Assembly (NCBI GenBank): GCA_030068145.1
Contig: JAPJBO010000203.1
Span: forward strand, 1-64,000
Source of the DNA: Diplonema papillatum
Taxonomy: Eukaryota; Euglenozoa; Diplonemea; Diplonemida; Diplonemidae
Reading direction: 5' to 3'
Length of the DNA: 64,000 nt
Below, one piece after another: positions 50,086 to 63,212 of this stretch (positions are counted from its first letter, which is position 1; every line of letters begins with the position of its first letter). A program made the translations under genes and the position numbers. The notes beneath the pieces are model-generated. The model saw only the letters and a list, made by a program, of their open reading frames with translations. It did not search any database and had not been told where the DNA came from.

Positions 50086-50285
50086 CGGGAAATTGTCCAA
50101 ATAGGTTTTCCGACCTCGAAACCCAGCATTGGAAAATTGTCCCACCTCGGGAAATTGTCCAAATAGGTTTTCCGACCTCGAAACCCAGCATTGGAAAATT
50201 GTCCCACCTCGGGAAATTGTCCAAATAGGTTTTCCGACCTCGAAACCCAGCATTGGAAAATTGTCCCACCTCGGGAAATTGTACA
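50086..50285. repeat. 61-bp tandem repeat, about 3.3 copies
   Basis: Units read CCACCTCGGGAAATTGTCCA then AATAGGTTTTCCGACCTCGA then AACCCAGCATTGGAAAATTG. Copies are identical by eye. It directly follows the partial fourth 243-bp unit, joined at GTGCCACCTCGG. Confidence 0.95.
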
Positions 50286-50311
50286 GGGGGGAGAGGGGCA
50301 GCTGAGGCTCA

Positions 50312-51090
50312 ATGTACCGTACCGTCTCCCGGGGGGCGGTGCCCCCCGGACCCCCCCCTATATTAAAACTCGCGAGAGAAAACGGGGTTGGTGTCTATTC
50401 TGAAGGGAAAAACGGGCTGCATAAGGTTCTGGCCCCAAACCCCGCTCGCAAAAAAAAAAAAGAAATCGCCGCTGCGCGGGCCACCGGAGGAACACCTATA
50501 ATTGGGGGTGGCGTTCGGCGTCCGCTTATTTCGACCCAAGGCGTTACATGTCGAATTCGACTCCAAAGTAGCGTGACACGAGCGTGACATGTCAAATTTG
50601 ACTGTAACGTAGCGTTACACGAGCGTGACATACCAAATATGACTGTAAATTAGCGTTACCCGAGCGTTACCTGCCCAATTCGACCGTAAAGTAGCGTGAC
50701 ACGAGCGTGACATGTCAAATTTGACTGTAACGTAGCGTTACATGAGCGTGACATACCAAATATGACTGTAAATTAGCGTTACCCGAGCGTTACCTGCCCA
50801 ATTCGACCGTAAAGTAGCGTGACACGAGCGTTACATGTCGAATTCGACTCCAAAGTAGCGTGACACGAGCGTGACATGTCAAATTCGACTGTAACGTAGC
50901 GTTACATGAGCGTGACATACCAAGTATGGCTGTAAACTAGCGTTACACGAGCGTTACCTGCCCAATTCGACCGTAAAGTACCTGCTGGAACGGGTCGCCG
51001 AGTGGTGTGGCCCCCGGACCGCTCATTTCGAGCAAACTCATGTACCGTACCGTTCGCCGGGGGGCGAAGCCCCCCGGACCCCCCCATTGT
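50312..51090. repeat. GTACCGTACCG hairpin repeats flanking a 41-bp minisatellite
   Basis: Hairpin copies at 50312-50358 and 51040-51086 read TGTACCGTACCGT, then CCGGGGGGC(G), a 3-4 base loop, then GCCCCCCGGACCCCCC. Between them, 50525-50985 is a minisatellite of alternating GCGTTAC/GCGTGAC and TGTCAAATTTGACTGTAA or GCCCAATTCGACCGTAAAGT halves. The minus frame 50395-50631 reads through it by chance. Confidence 0.85.
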
Positions 51091-51850
51091 CGTGAGGCTG
51101 GTAAGGCCACCAAAAAAACCCCCCAAAAAGGACCTCACCGTAGGCGGGGGTCAAGGGCCAAGCAAAGTTCCAGGCTGCCTGCCCAACACAAACTCTCGCG
51201 TCGCTTCGGGAGAGACCTCTTCCTGCACCAGTCTCATGGCTGCGCACAAAACAAACTACAATACCCACTAATATAGTACATTATGTCATCGAATATCACC
51301 CAGTGGTCTATCACAGTCTATCACAGTCTATCACAGTCTATCACAGTCTATCACAGTCTATCACGGACTATTACAGGCCATCAGGATGGGGTGGACCGGC
51401 TCACATATCCTGGTATATTACCCAAAATTTTTGGTCAGAAAATCGGTCCAAAATTTGGTAGAGTTTTGGGCGGTCCACCGAACCCACACAGAAGTATGTC
51501 GAAAGCCAACACTGATGCAGCCGAACTTATGTCGAGGTACCTGGCTTTAGAAAACCCCTCAGATGCCATCAAACCTGCCCCCAGAGCAAACTGGAACTGG
51601 TCTTAGGTTGTTCTTTCTAGCTTTCATTCGATACGTTTTGCAGTAGTCCCGCAAATACACCCAGCAGATCAAAGAAAGGGGGAAAGGTGGAAAATGCAGA
51701 TCAAACGGAACCCGGTTCGCGACTTCGGTCGCGGTAAAGTGTTACAAAGTCTTCGGCTTTCAGATCCGGATACGCCTTGTGCAACATGATAGTTCGGGGT
51801 CACTTGAAGGATACCCGTGTGCAGCGTTCGAAAGTAGTGTATCAACGAAC
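51091..51850. repeat. Dispersed repeat family T, copy B, and otherwise no gene
   Basis: 51303-51365 is a 10-bp TCTATCACAG array followed by GGGGTGGACCGGCTCACATA and TCCTGGTATATTACCC, the reverse-complement counterpart of 44690-44955. The remaining sequence to 51850 has only short frames, such as 51283-51606. Confidence 0.65.
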
Positions 51851-52185
51851 CATGATCCAGGCCTCCCCGGTTCTGGGTTCGGTTCCGAGTTCGGTTTTTA
51901 TCGGATTGGAAGGTTCGGTTTTGGGGTCGGTTTCGGGTTCGGGTTCAAAACCGACCCCAAAACCGAACCCTTCCAGAATTTGGGACCGAAATTCTGGACC
52001 CTGGACCCAAATTCTGGACCCAAATTTGGACCCAATTTTTGGACCCAAATTCTGGACCCAATTTTTGGACCCAAATTTTGGACCCAAATTTTGGACCCAA
52101 ATTCTGGACCCAAATCTGGACCCAATTTTTGGACCCAATTTTTGGACCCAATTTTTGGACCCAATTTTTGGAAACCTGCTTCATT
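51851..52185. repeat. GGTTCGG palindrome and 15-bp TTTTTGGACCCAAAT array
   Basis: 51900-51972 holds an inverted repeat, GGTTCGGTTTTGGGGTCGGTTT against AACCGACCCCAAAACCGAACC. 51985-52175 is an array of TTGGACCCAAATTCTGGACCC units. Related GGACCCAAAACTT units occur at 56790-56900. Frames through both are artefacts. Confidence 0.9.
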
Positions 52186-52302
52186 GCAATGCCAAGAAGG
52201 CTACAGTGCCTCTGCTTGACTACACGGAAAACTTGAAATTGACCCTTTCGCATCCTACAACGTCAACGGTATGACGTGACCACAGCATGACAAGAAAATG
52301 GC

Positions 52303-55300
52303 TCACACCGATTCACAAGTTGTCGGCTTGAAGGAAGGGAACAGCATTCTTGCGCTTCGCTGTAGCCGTTGAGCCGCCTGGCGCTGGCGCATGATGACGC
52401 TGTGGTAGTACCATTGCGAATATTTCCTTCGAGGCTTGTATGCCGTTGCGGTGTCAAGCTTGAGTTTTTCGTCGACGTCACTCCTGGCGGTAGCGCTCAC
52501 CAGCGTCCGGGGAGTTGGATTTGGCGTAATCGAGCTGCTGGACACGTCCGCGGGCTGCACATGTATTCGAGACGGGGAGCTTGACGAAGACCGTGTCAAG
52601 CCGTGTTTCTCTCTTTTCGGCATTCTTCGGCGCGCCAGCGCTAAAGAGTTGCCTGGCGGTCTCCAGCCGGATTGCCTTTTAAGCTGGCGGTATAGTGTAT
52701 CGTACTGCTTCTTTCCGTCTTCCAGCATCTTGAACAAAACACGTCGCTCCTTGTGCAGCGCGACAATCTCGGCTTCGAGCTCCAACTTCGAAGTTGTGTT
52801 TTCATCTACCTTCTCTTGCAGAACGCTTTGCATGGCTTGTCGCTTCACGTCGATCTCTTGGTGCAGTTGTTCTCGCTCCTCATTTACTCGGTTCCACTTC
52901 TTCAACGTACGCTGTGTGACGGATTACGAGAAACTGCGCGAGCTCGTTTGTGAGCAAACAGGCGTCGTGTGTACTGTCTACGTACAGGATTACGATATTA
53001 GTGACACGCGTCAGGTAGTGTAGGAGACCATTCAACATCGTGCATATTAGGGTTGTGATGCACGAGCAGGATTGTACGAGGAACGTCCTGTTCGCGTCCG
53101 GGTTAAACAATATTCTCCCACCCCTTCAATTCCCTAACATCGCAATGGAACAACAAATTTTGATCCTATCGGAGATGCTAACACGTCCACGTACGGTATC
53201 CAGTTCAGCCTGACCTTGTCCCTGGTGTACAGTGCACTGGGCAGAGGACTCGCCGTCCTAGTCCTCTTCACATGTGCACCCTCTGTACCCTCTGTGCAGC
53301 ACTGTTGCTAAGCCCTCTCAGGAGGGGGAGCGCCTCGTTATGAACTCTCAGAACGAGGCGATCAGAAGGACAACGTACGCAATGGGTTATCCTGGCAAAG
53401 GCATGTAGAGATACAAATGTTCGTACTGATAGTTTGGCCCTACTATCTTGCCAAGGAGGGGGCCGTGTATGGCGTCCATCCTACGCTTGCGGACTTGTTC
53501 CCTCCGGTGTACAGATGACCTTGTGCAGGATGGGCAATTACCCTCTCTTCCCTCGTTGCCTTCCCGAAAAATAAAAAGGGACGTAAGGTTATTGACACAG
53601 CGCAGACAATGCAATGGAACGACCCGTGCCAAGGCGCAGCGTGTACGGGCGACGACCAATCTTGACAGTCAGGCAGAAGGATCTGGACGAGCGACAGCCA
53701 GTCGGACACAGCTCTGGTCGGCCTACGAACAACCTGCGCGCAGGTAGAGTGACATGAGAGGGCAGCGACGAATGCGAAATATTTAAAGGGTGTTTAATTC
53801 TCCTTCGGTGCGGTTGCCTTCGGAGCCGTAGGCGCCGCTCCGGTGTGCGAATTAAACTCATATTTAATGCGCTGTTCTACCAAACGGACCTCGGCTGCGT
53901 TCCTTGGCCGGACCGCTGACGCTACGGGATCCTCGGTTGTGCTCCTTAGCTGGATTGCTAGCTCGATGGGATGAGCTGGCCGGCGTGTGGGCACGGGCGA
54001 ATGTGGCCGCCATATGGCGGCTGCGGTTGCGGGCCGGGCCGGGCCGGCGCGACCGCGAGCAGACAGGCTGCGTGCGCGACCACCGTTAGCTGGCTTGCGC
54101 TGCCGTGGGCCCGATCGCGCCATTCACGCGGTACCATGGGATTGTCCCAATGGCTCCTATCCCAATGGTCCTTTGCCAGCAGAGACGAAGGCTGTGGGAG
54201 AAGTACTCCACGACAGAGGGCGATCGCCTTCCAGGACTGTCCATTCCAGGACCGCACCCTCTCTGGGCTGAACGACAGCGGCATTTCGTATATTGCACAT
54301 GCGGATACATACCAGGCCGCGCGCCGGCGCAGGGGGCGTCTACTGCTCTGAGCCACCGGGCTGGCAATCGTCGCATCTCGGAGCTCGTGGCTCATCCGCG
54401 CGGGATGGGGGACGCAAAAGAAGAAAAAAAAGCAATTAGTACTGCGGCGGACCTCTGTCGGCGGTTCGCTAGAGAGTGCCAAGCACGTCTCTAGCAGGGC
54501 AGTTAGCACGAAGCTGAGCACAGTCCCTCTTCCAAAGCAGTCAGCGCCGAAGCGGTTCACAGTCAGTGGGTATATCAGAGAGTGCAAAGCATGTCTCTGA
54601 AGGGCAGTTAGCACGAAGCTGAGCACAGTCCCTCTTCCAAAGCAGTCAGGTTCACATCAATGGGTATATTCAGAGTCTCTGCATGCCCATTTGCTACGAT
54701 CTGCTTCAGTGCGGACTGCTTTGGAAGAGGGACACTGCTTGGCACTCTCTGCATGCCCATTTGCTACGATCTGCTTCAGTGCGGACTGCTTTGGACGAGG
54801 GACACTGCTTGGCACTCTCTGCATACCCATTTGCTATGATCTGCTTCAGTGCGGACTGCTTTGGAAGAGGGACTGCTCGCTTCGTGCTGATCTGCCCTAC
54901 AAGAGACACTGCTTGGCACTCTCTGAATACCCATTAGCTATGATCTGCTTCAGTGCTGACTGCTTTGGAAGAGGGACTGCTCGCTTCGTGCTGATCTGCC
55001 CTACAAGAGACACTGCTTGGCACTCTCTGAATACCCATTAGCTATGATCTGCTTCAGTGCTGACTGCTTTGGAAGAGGGACTGTGCTCAGCTTCGTAAGC
55101 AGTGTCCCTCTTCCAAAGCAGTCCGCACTGAAGCAGATCGTAGCAAATGGGCATGCAGAGAGTGCCAAGCAGTGTCCCTCTTCCAAAGCAGTCCGCACTG
55201 AAGCAGATCGTAGCAAATGGGCGTGCAGAGAGTGCCAAGCAGTGTCCCTCTTCCAAAGCAGTCCGCACTGAAGCAGATCGTAGCAAATGGGCGTGCAGAG

Positions 55301-56775
55301 AGTGCCAAGCAGTGTCCCTCTTCCAAAGCAGTCAGCGCCGAAGCGGATCACAATGGGTTCAGTCAGAGTTAGAACCCTTCGGGTTCCAAGAGATGCAGCG
55401 GAGAACACGCGCCGCACCTGGTACTCTGCTCCCGGTCTACGTCAGTTCCGGGAAGCGACAGTTGCGAGACCAAAACAAAATCGAAGGATAATGTTAGGTA
55501 GGTTTCGCTTCTGCCGACGCTTGCACGAAATTAGCTGACATTAAACCTCCATTTTCCATCAGACAGTCAACCTCGGCAACTGGGTGGAGGCCCTCAGCAA
55601 CCCGGTGCGGGTCAATGCCGTGGCATCGCGGCAAGTGAAGCGTGCGAGAATCGCCTCCATTTCGACAGTCGCGCGATCGAAGGAATTCGCTCTCGAAGTA
55701 CAGAGTCAAGTATTCTCTGGATACGCGGTGGTGAGGCTGTCCAGGTCGGACTGGGACTGTCCAGGCTGGTGGGACTGGTTTGGTCAGGCTGGCGACATTT
55801 GAACGACAGTCAGTGGCTGCTATTCTAGCTGTTGCTTTCAGTTGTCGCCACAAAGATTGACTACCGTTTATCTGCGCGCATCACCCGGGATTTCGCGAAG
55901 GTCTATGGCTGAGCCGCCCTGAGCTACCGCAGTGAGCGAAAACCTGCTCAGGTGTCACTCTTCTCTGCAGCATGTGAAGAGGAGAGTGGCATCGTTGGTG
56001 TCCTTTGCACTTGATACTTCTTCATGAGAATACGGAATCCTATTGAGAAACGTGTTCCCGTGTCAGTGTTGCCTCGCTTTTCCGTGTGAAAAGGCGACAC
56101 TAACACGGGATAAATGGAGGCGCCACTATCAATTGGGGGGGGTAGGTAAGGGAACAGAATTTTGAATTGGGATACCTCTTCGTTGCCTTTCTCGCTCTGT
56201 CGCAGTTCCTCGATTGACTTCGTCAGACGCCGAACCTCCCGTCGTTCTTCGACCAGCTGAGTCTCCAGCTCCTTCATTTGACGAGAGTGCGAGGCTTGGG
56301 GAGCCTGTCCGTGCGCCATACTGAGATCGCTCTGTGATAAAGGACGGTTCTGAGGGCAGTGTTTTCCGACAAGTGTCCAATAGAAGCGTACTGGTCAGGA
56401 AGGCAGCACGCGATAAAAGGTCTGTTGACGACGAAATGCATGGACACGTAAAGCTGCATCCCCAGCGCCAAGCACTGCTTGGTTGAGTACACTACTTGAC
56501 AAAATGCACACTTGAAGCTTCAGAATTTCAGCGTGGGCTTCGGCCAGTAAATGATCAACGCCTTCTCGCCGCTTGTTTTCCAACTCGACAGCCTGCAGTC
56601 GTCGCGACAGCGCTTCGTTTTCTGTCCGCAAGTGGGCTTCTTCGCTTGATTGCGGCGGTCCACGAGCTGGGTCAGAAGCTTCGTCACGCTTGAGATCCCA
56701 ATTTCGGAAAACCTGTGAAGGGTGTAAGGTGCCAGAGGAGTAATCATCCGACGCCAAAAAGGGTGTGAAAGATCG
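52303..56775 (-). CDS. Coiled-coil protein of unknown family, at least three exons, 5' end not found
   Basis: Exons recognised: A up to 56512 (its upstream limit is probably an acceptor at 56776), B 56331-56176 and C 52911-52303. Junctions are phase 0 with donors GTGTGC and GTATCC and acceptors TATCACAG and TCACACAG, giving about 342 residues. Each exon is rich in Glu/Arg/Leu heptads: HLRTENEALSRRLQAVELEN (A), QMKELETQLVEERREVRRLT (B), ELEAEIVALHKERRVLFKML (C). That coiled coil continues across the splices, which supports the joins. After it comes a Ser-rich disordered region and a basic C-terminus (YKPRRKYSQWYYHSVIMRQR). Exon A has no ATG before its upstream stop at about 56797, so earlier exons must lie further right. 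Intron 2 is 3264 bp and filled with repeats. No family recognised; a cytoskeletal or centrosomal role would be a guess. Confidence 0.55.
53330..53800 (-). mobile_element. Rearranged copy B of the tyrosine-recombinase element family
   Basis: 53580-53800 matches 16705-16915 in the same orientation, ending with GTAGAGTGACATGAGAGGGC. 53340-53520 matches about 17340-17520 in the opposite orientation, encoding on the minus strand HRREQVRKRRMDAIHGPLL as in copy A. The continuation of copy A (GTCAACCTCGGCAACTGG) is found only at 55564, after 1.76 kb of other sequence. So copy B is split by an insertion and partly inverted. Confidence 0.6.
53860..54645 (-). repeat. Dispersed repeat family D, copy B, inverted relative to 18990-19560
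   Basis: The matches to copy A run in reverse order and orientation: GGATCCTCGGTTGTGCTCCT at 53928, CTAGCTCGATGGGATGAGCTGG, the GCC/GGGCCGG-rich block near 54030, CATTCACGCGGTACC at 54120, and AAGCAGTC blocks near 54535 and 54640. It lies inside the interruption of element copy B. Confidence 0.6.
54665..55345. repeat. Palindromic minisatellite: about five forward and four inverted units of 70-104 bp
   Basis: Forward units (about 54691, 54761, 54831, 54934, 55038) contain TGCTACGATCTGCTTCAGTG and GACTGCTTTGGAAGAGGGAC. From about 55098 the reverse complement begins (AAGCAGTGTCCCTCTTCCAA), repeating with a 70-bp period to 55345. The centre is CTGTGCTCAGCTTCGTAAGC. The whole could fold into a very long hairpin. 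Two 104-bp forward units carry an extra CGCTTCGTGCTGATCTGCCC block. Confidence 0.95.
55346..55945. other. Intronic stretch with the displaced end of recombinase element copy B
   Basis: 55562-55665 resembles 16923-17095 of copy A (GTCAACCTCGGCAACTGG, GCGTGCGAGAATCGCCTCCAT). Nothing else is recognised. The stretch is inside the large intron of the coiled-coil gene if the exon joins are right. Confidence 0.5.
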
Positions 56776-60148
<3,373 letters not shown>

Positions 60149-60155
60149 GTCATGT

Positions 60156-60186
<31 letters not shown>

Positions 60187-60964
60187 CGCGGACTCATTTT
60201 AACGTGGCGCCCCCCTCAGCGAAGTGTGTCCACGCATGTGTGTGTGTGTGTGTGTGATCTCAGTAATGGGTAACCCCTGAGCGGAGTCTAGCCCAGTTGC
60301 GCAATGCACCTACGTTACTGCCGATACACCAGCCGGCTGCTCGTGGTGGTTGCGACGTACACGGAAATGCAGCTTCGACTGGCATTGGTCTCCTTCTTCG
60401 TGATTTGCGTGTTGCTGACTACAGCAGGTGTCCGGGGGTATTCGCCTTCTCGTACAGGTGGAGCAGCACGGGGCGTCATGCTTTGTACATCTTAAGGTCG
60501 CATTGACATTCCGTCTCGTTGGCGGGTGAGATCGTTGACTGGGAGGGTTTTCTCGTCCTCTCCCCTTCCACTCTGCTGTTTCCTTCCAGGTCGCCTCGTA
60601 GTATCGCTCGGGTTGGATACTGGCTGCCCACCTCTCGTGAGTCGGCAGAACGCATGTGGCTCCGTTCTGGCTGTTCCGCTATCTCCCAGCTGTTTATCGC
60701 AGCAGAGCAAAGGGAGAAGCATCCGTTGAAGTCATGGGGAAAGGTGGGGAACAGATGAACGGGGAAGAGCATACAGGTAAAAAAGAGGGCCGTCAGAGAC
60801 GGAACGAAGAGTACAAAAAGGGGGCAAACGGTGGAACGAGGTGGAAAATATCCTCGTGCGACGACCAAGACCCCCATTGTGCCCCGTGCCGTCCGGACGC
60901 GGTGTTAAAACACACACCCCACCCAGTGGTACTCGCAACAGTCCAAACGACTGAGTCAAACAAG
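60149..60964 (-). other. (GT)n runs, element 3' terminus and decayed RNase H of the neighbouring retroelement
   Basis: 60156-60186 and 60236-60257 are short GT runs around the 3' terminus copy described above. On the minus strand, 61032-60830 in a different frame from the RT encodes TGWGVCFN and GSWSSHEDIFH, matching the RNase H segment that follows RT in tyrosine-recombinase retroelements. The sequence 60270-60790 has frames of unknown meaning. Confidence 0.4.
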
Positions 60965-62206
60965 TCACGAGGAGCAAGCCTCGGGCAACCAATCATGCCG
61001 CTGCAGAACTTCGACAAAACGCAGCGCATCACCTCGAAAACCTTCCGAAAGCCGCATCGCAGAATCCCAGGAGAGCCGCGAGTTTGCCACGCGGGTCGCC
61101 GTCAGTCGGACCCAATCCAAGATTCCGCCGTACCAGGTGCACGTAGCATAGGATACCCAAACGACGCAGCCGACGACGAACCATGCTTGCCTAACAGTCA
61201 CAAACCGCAACGCCAACAAAGAGAGGATCTTGCCTCTCACTAGCCTGCACCATGTCTCTGGGATACGGAAAAGCCGGTGCACCAGATCCCACTCTATTCC
61301 CAAATACTCGATGCGCCGTTGCGGGGTGATGACGCTCTTGCTGGCGTTGATCTCAACGTCCGCGCGTCTGCATCGATCCAAAACGTATTGTACCCTGTCC
61401 GAACACTCTTCGCGCGAGGTGCCAAGAACAATGACGTCATCGTAACACGCCGCGCCATCCGCCAATGCGGCACCCATCAGGGCATCCGTCGACCGCTGCG
61501 CAATGACAGGCGCCCAAGCCCAACCCATGAACATCCTCTTCCAACAATACCAAGAGCTACCGACACGGAAGACAAAATACGAGCTCACGTACTCGTCCAG
61601 GGGGAACTGATGAAAGTAGCCGCGAAAATCAATTTTCGCGGCCCACGTGTACTTCGACAGTATCAGGCGATTGAGCGAGAGTGGATCAGGGAGCTTGAAA
61701 CGTGGGGGTTTCGACATCGCCTGATTCACGGGCCGTATCAGCCTGCGGACCAGCGGATCCTTCTTCGGAACATCGAACAGCGAAACCACTGCCCGAACGG
61801 GATCTTTCCTTTTCTTCTTCTCGGCGACCCCGCAATCGAGGCATTTTCGAATGTGTTGGGCAGCCAGGTTCGTGAGTGAACCGGGCAGCGGGAGCGACGT
61901 CAATACGGCTGCCTTAAAGGACACGTTGCCTGACAACATGTCCAGAATCGAGGGATCGCGACCAAGTTCTCTCATCATGAGACGGAGCACGTTTAGACGC
62001 ACGATGCCCGTTGGAAAGTCGTCGAGCTGCGCACGCGGGTCGTTGCGGTGGCCATCAGAACGGCGGGTGGGCGTCAGGACGGTTGCGGTTACCAGAGAGC
62101 CGACCTGCGGTACGAGGCCGTTGTAGATCTTCTCGAGGATCTCATCCAGGTCGCCCCTCGGGAGGTCGTAGTCAGCGCCTGCTACACCAAATAGTACGCG
62201 TCGCAT
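60965..62206 (-). CDS. Reverse transcriptase of a tyrosine-recombinase retroelement
   Basis: From the ATG at 62206 the frame has 413 residues. An upstream open extension to 63334 overlaps the recombinase in another frame and is a shadow. RT landmarks: FDVPKKD (about 144-150), KIDFRGYFHQFPLDEY (191-206, first catalytic Asp at 193), MFMGWAWAPVIAQ (225-237), CYDDVIVLG (254-262, the catalytic YDD) and EINASKSVI followed by EYLGIEWD (300-307). The C-terminal 90 residues match the connection region. The RNase H that should follow continues in another frame after about 60990, so the frame is shifted near residue 405. The family reads RNA into circular DNA that the recombinase integrates. Confidence 0.8.
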   Translation of the reverse strand: MRRVLFGVAGADYDLPRGDLDEILEKIYNGLVPQVGSLVTATVLTPTRRSDGHRNDPRAQLDDFPTGIVRLNVLRLMMRELGRDPSILDMLSGNVSFKAAVLTSLPLPGSLTNLAAQHIRKCLDCGVAEKKKRKDPVRAVVSLFDVPKKDPLVRRLIRPVNQAMSKPPRFKLPDPLSLNRLILSKYTWAAKIDFRGYFHQFPLDEYVSSYFVFRVGSSWYCWKRMFMGWAWAPVIAQRSTDALMGAALADGAACYDDVIVLGTSREECSDRVQYVLDRCRRADVEINASKSVITPQRRIEYLGIEWDLVHRLFRIPETWCRLVRGKILSLLALRFVTVRQAWFVVGCVVWVSYATCTWYGGILDWVRLTATRVANSRLSWDSAMRLSEGFRGDALRFVEVLQRHDWLPEACSS

Positions 62207-62226
62207 GCTGGCGTCGTCTTTCTGCG

Positions 62227-63192
62227 CTACTGAAGGGGTGCGAGGGTCAGTGGCTTGTCCCTCACGTCCGACGGCGGTACGGTCATCATGTATCGCCGTG
62301 TCGTCCGAGAGTCCGCGTGTCGAAGAAGGTGCTGAAGGCCGTCGCGATCGACACCGCTCCTTTCCAGCTCCTGCGTGGCGCCCCTTCGGAAACTGTGCAT
62401 TGCGGCTCCGTGGGGCATTGCACCCCGGATCCGTTACAACGAGCGTTGGTATGACGCCTGTGTCTCTGCGAAAAGCGGGCCCGACCGCGTTTGTCGCGCC
62501 AGACGTACTAACCTCGCGGTTAGAGGACCCGGTGGCAGGTACTCGGGCGGCGAGTAAGCCTTCGCCTGTTTCTCCTTCAGGTATATTTGCAGGCCGACCG
62601 CCTCGGCATCCACGGCGCCGGCGTTCTCGACCTCGGTCACGTCCCCTGCGGTCAGGACTCGGACATCGGGAACCCGAGCGCGGGACAACCAGACCGTCGC
62701 CACCATCGCTGCCTCGCGGGGGTGCATCTTTGCCTCCAGTTTGGCGACAACTTCCCGGACTTCGCCCAGCTTCAAAGGCAAAGCTTGCCGCGGTCGAACC
62801 ATGACCGACAGCCTCTGCAAGGCCTTCGACGTCTGCTGCACCGTGCGGGTCCTCACGCCCCTCACGCCGCGATCGGCGAGAGCTGTCATCAGGCGGGACA
62901 AATAATTTCGCACAGTGGCAGGCTTCGCGTTCCCGAGACGACTCCACACAAAGCGCACCAGGGCGGTATCGACCGGTGTGTCCGGCGCTTCTTTCTCCAC
63001 GAAAACCTGAAATTGCGCCACCAGACGCTCGGCTTCTGACGCGGACCGCTGCCCGGTCGCGAAAAGGTGAGCCGAGTCGGGAGGAATTCTCTCCTTCAGC
63101 ATCCGGCCCAACTCGTGGCCGTCGCGGACAAGAAACAGCCGGTGCTCGAGCTCGGCGCGCGCGCGCGCGTCCCCGACGATCACCTGCGTCAT
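62227..63192 (-). pseudogene. Tyrosine recombinase of the retroelement, one in-frame stop
   Basis: The ATG at 63192 is 21 bp after the gag-like stop. Residues 50-130 are the helical core-binding domain. Box I is VWLSRARVPDVRVLTAGDV (about 167-185, catalytic Arg in the SRAR segment), and a Lys lies in YLKEKQAK. A TAA at 62436-62434 interrupts at residue 253. The same frame continues immediately with MHSFRRGATQ (the HxxRR box) and LLRHADSRTTRRYM (His and the nucleophilic Tyr) to a stop at 62227. All catalytic residues are therefore present across the stop. It may be a simple mutation or, less likely, a read-through site. Role: integration of the element's circular DNA. Confidence 0.7.
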
Positions 63193-63212
63193 GTCTGCTA
63201 CCGTCGAGAAAC

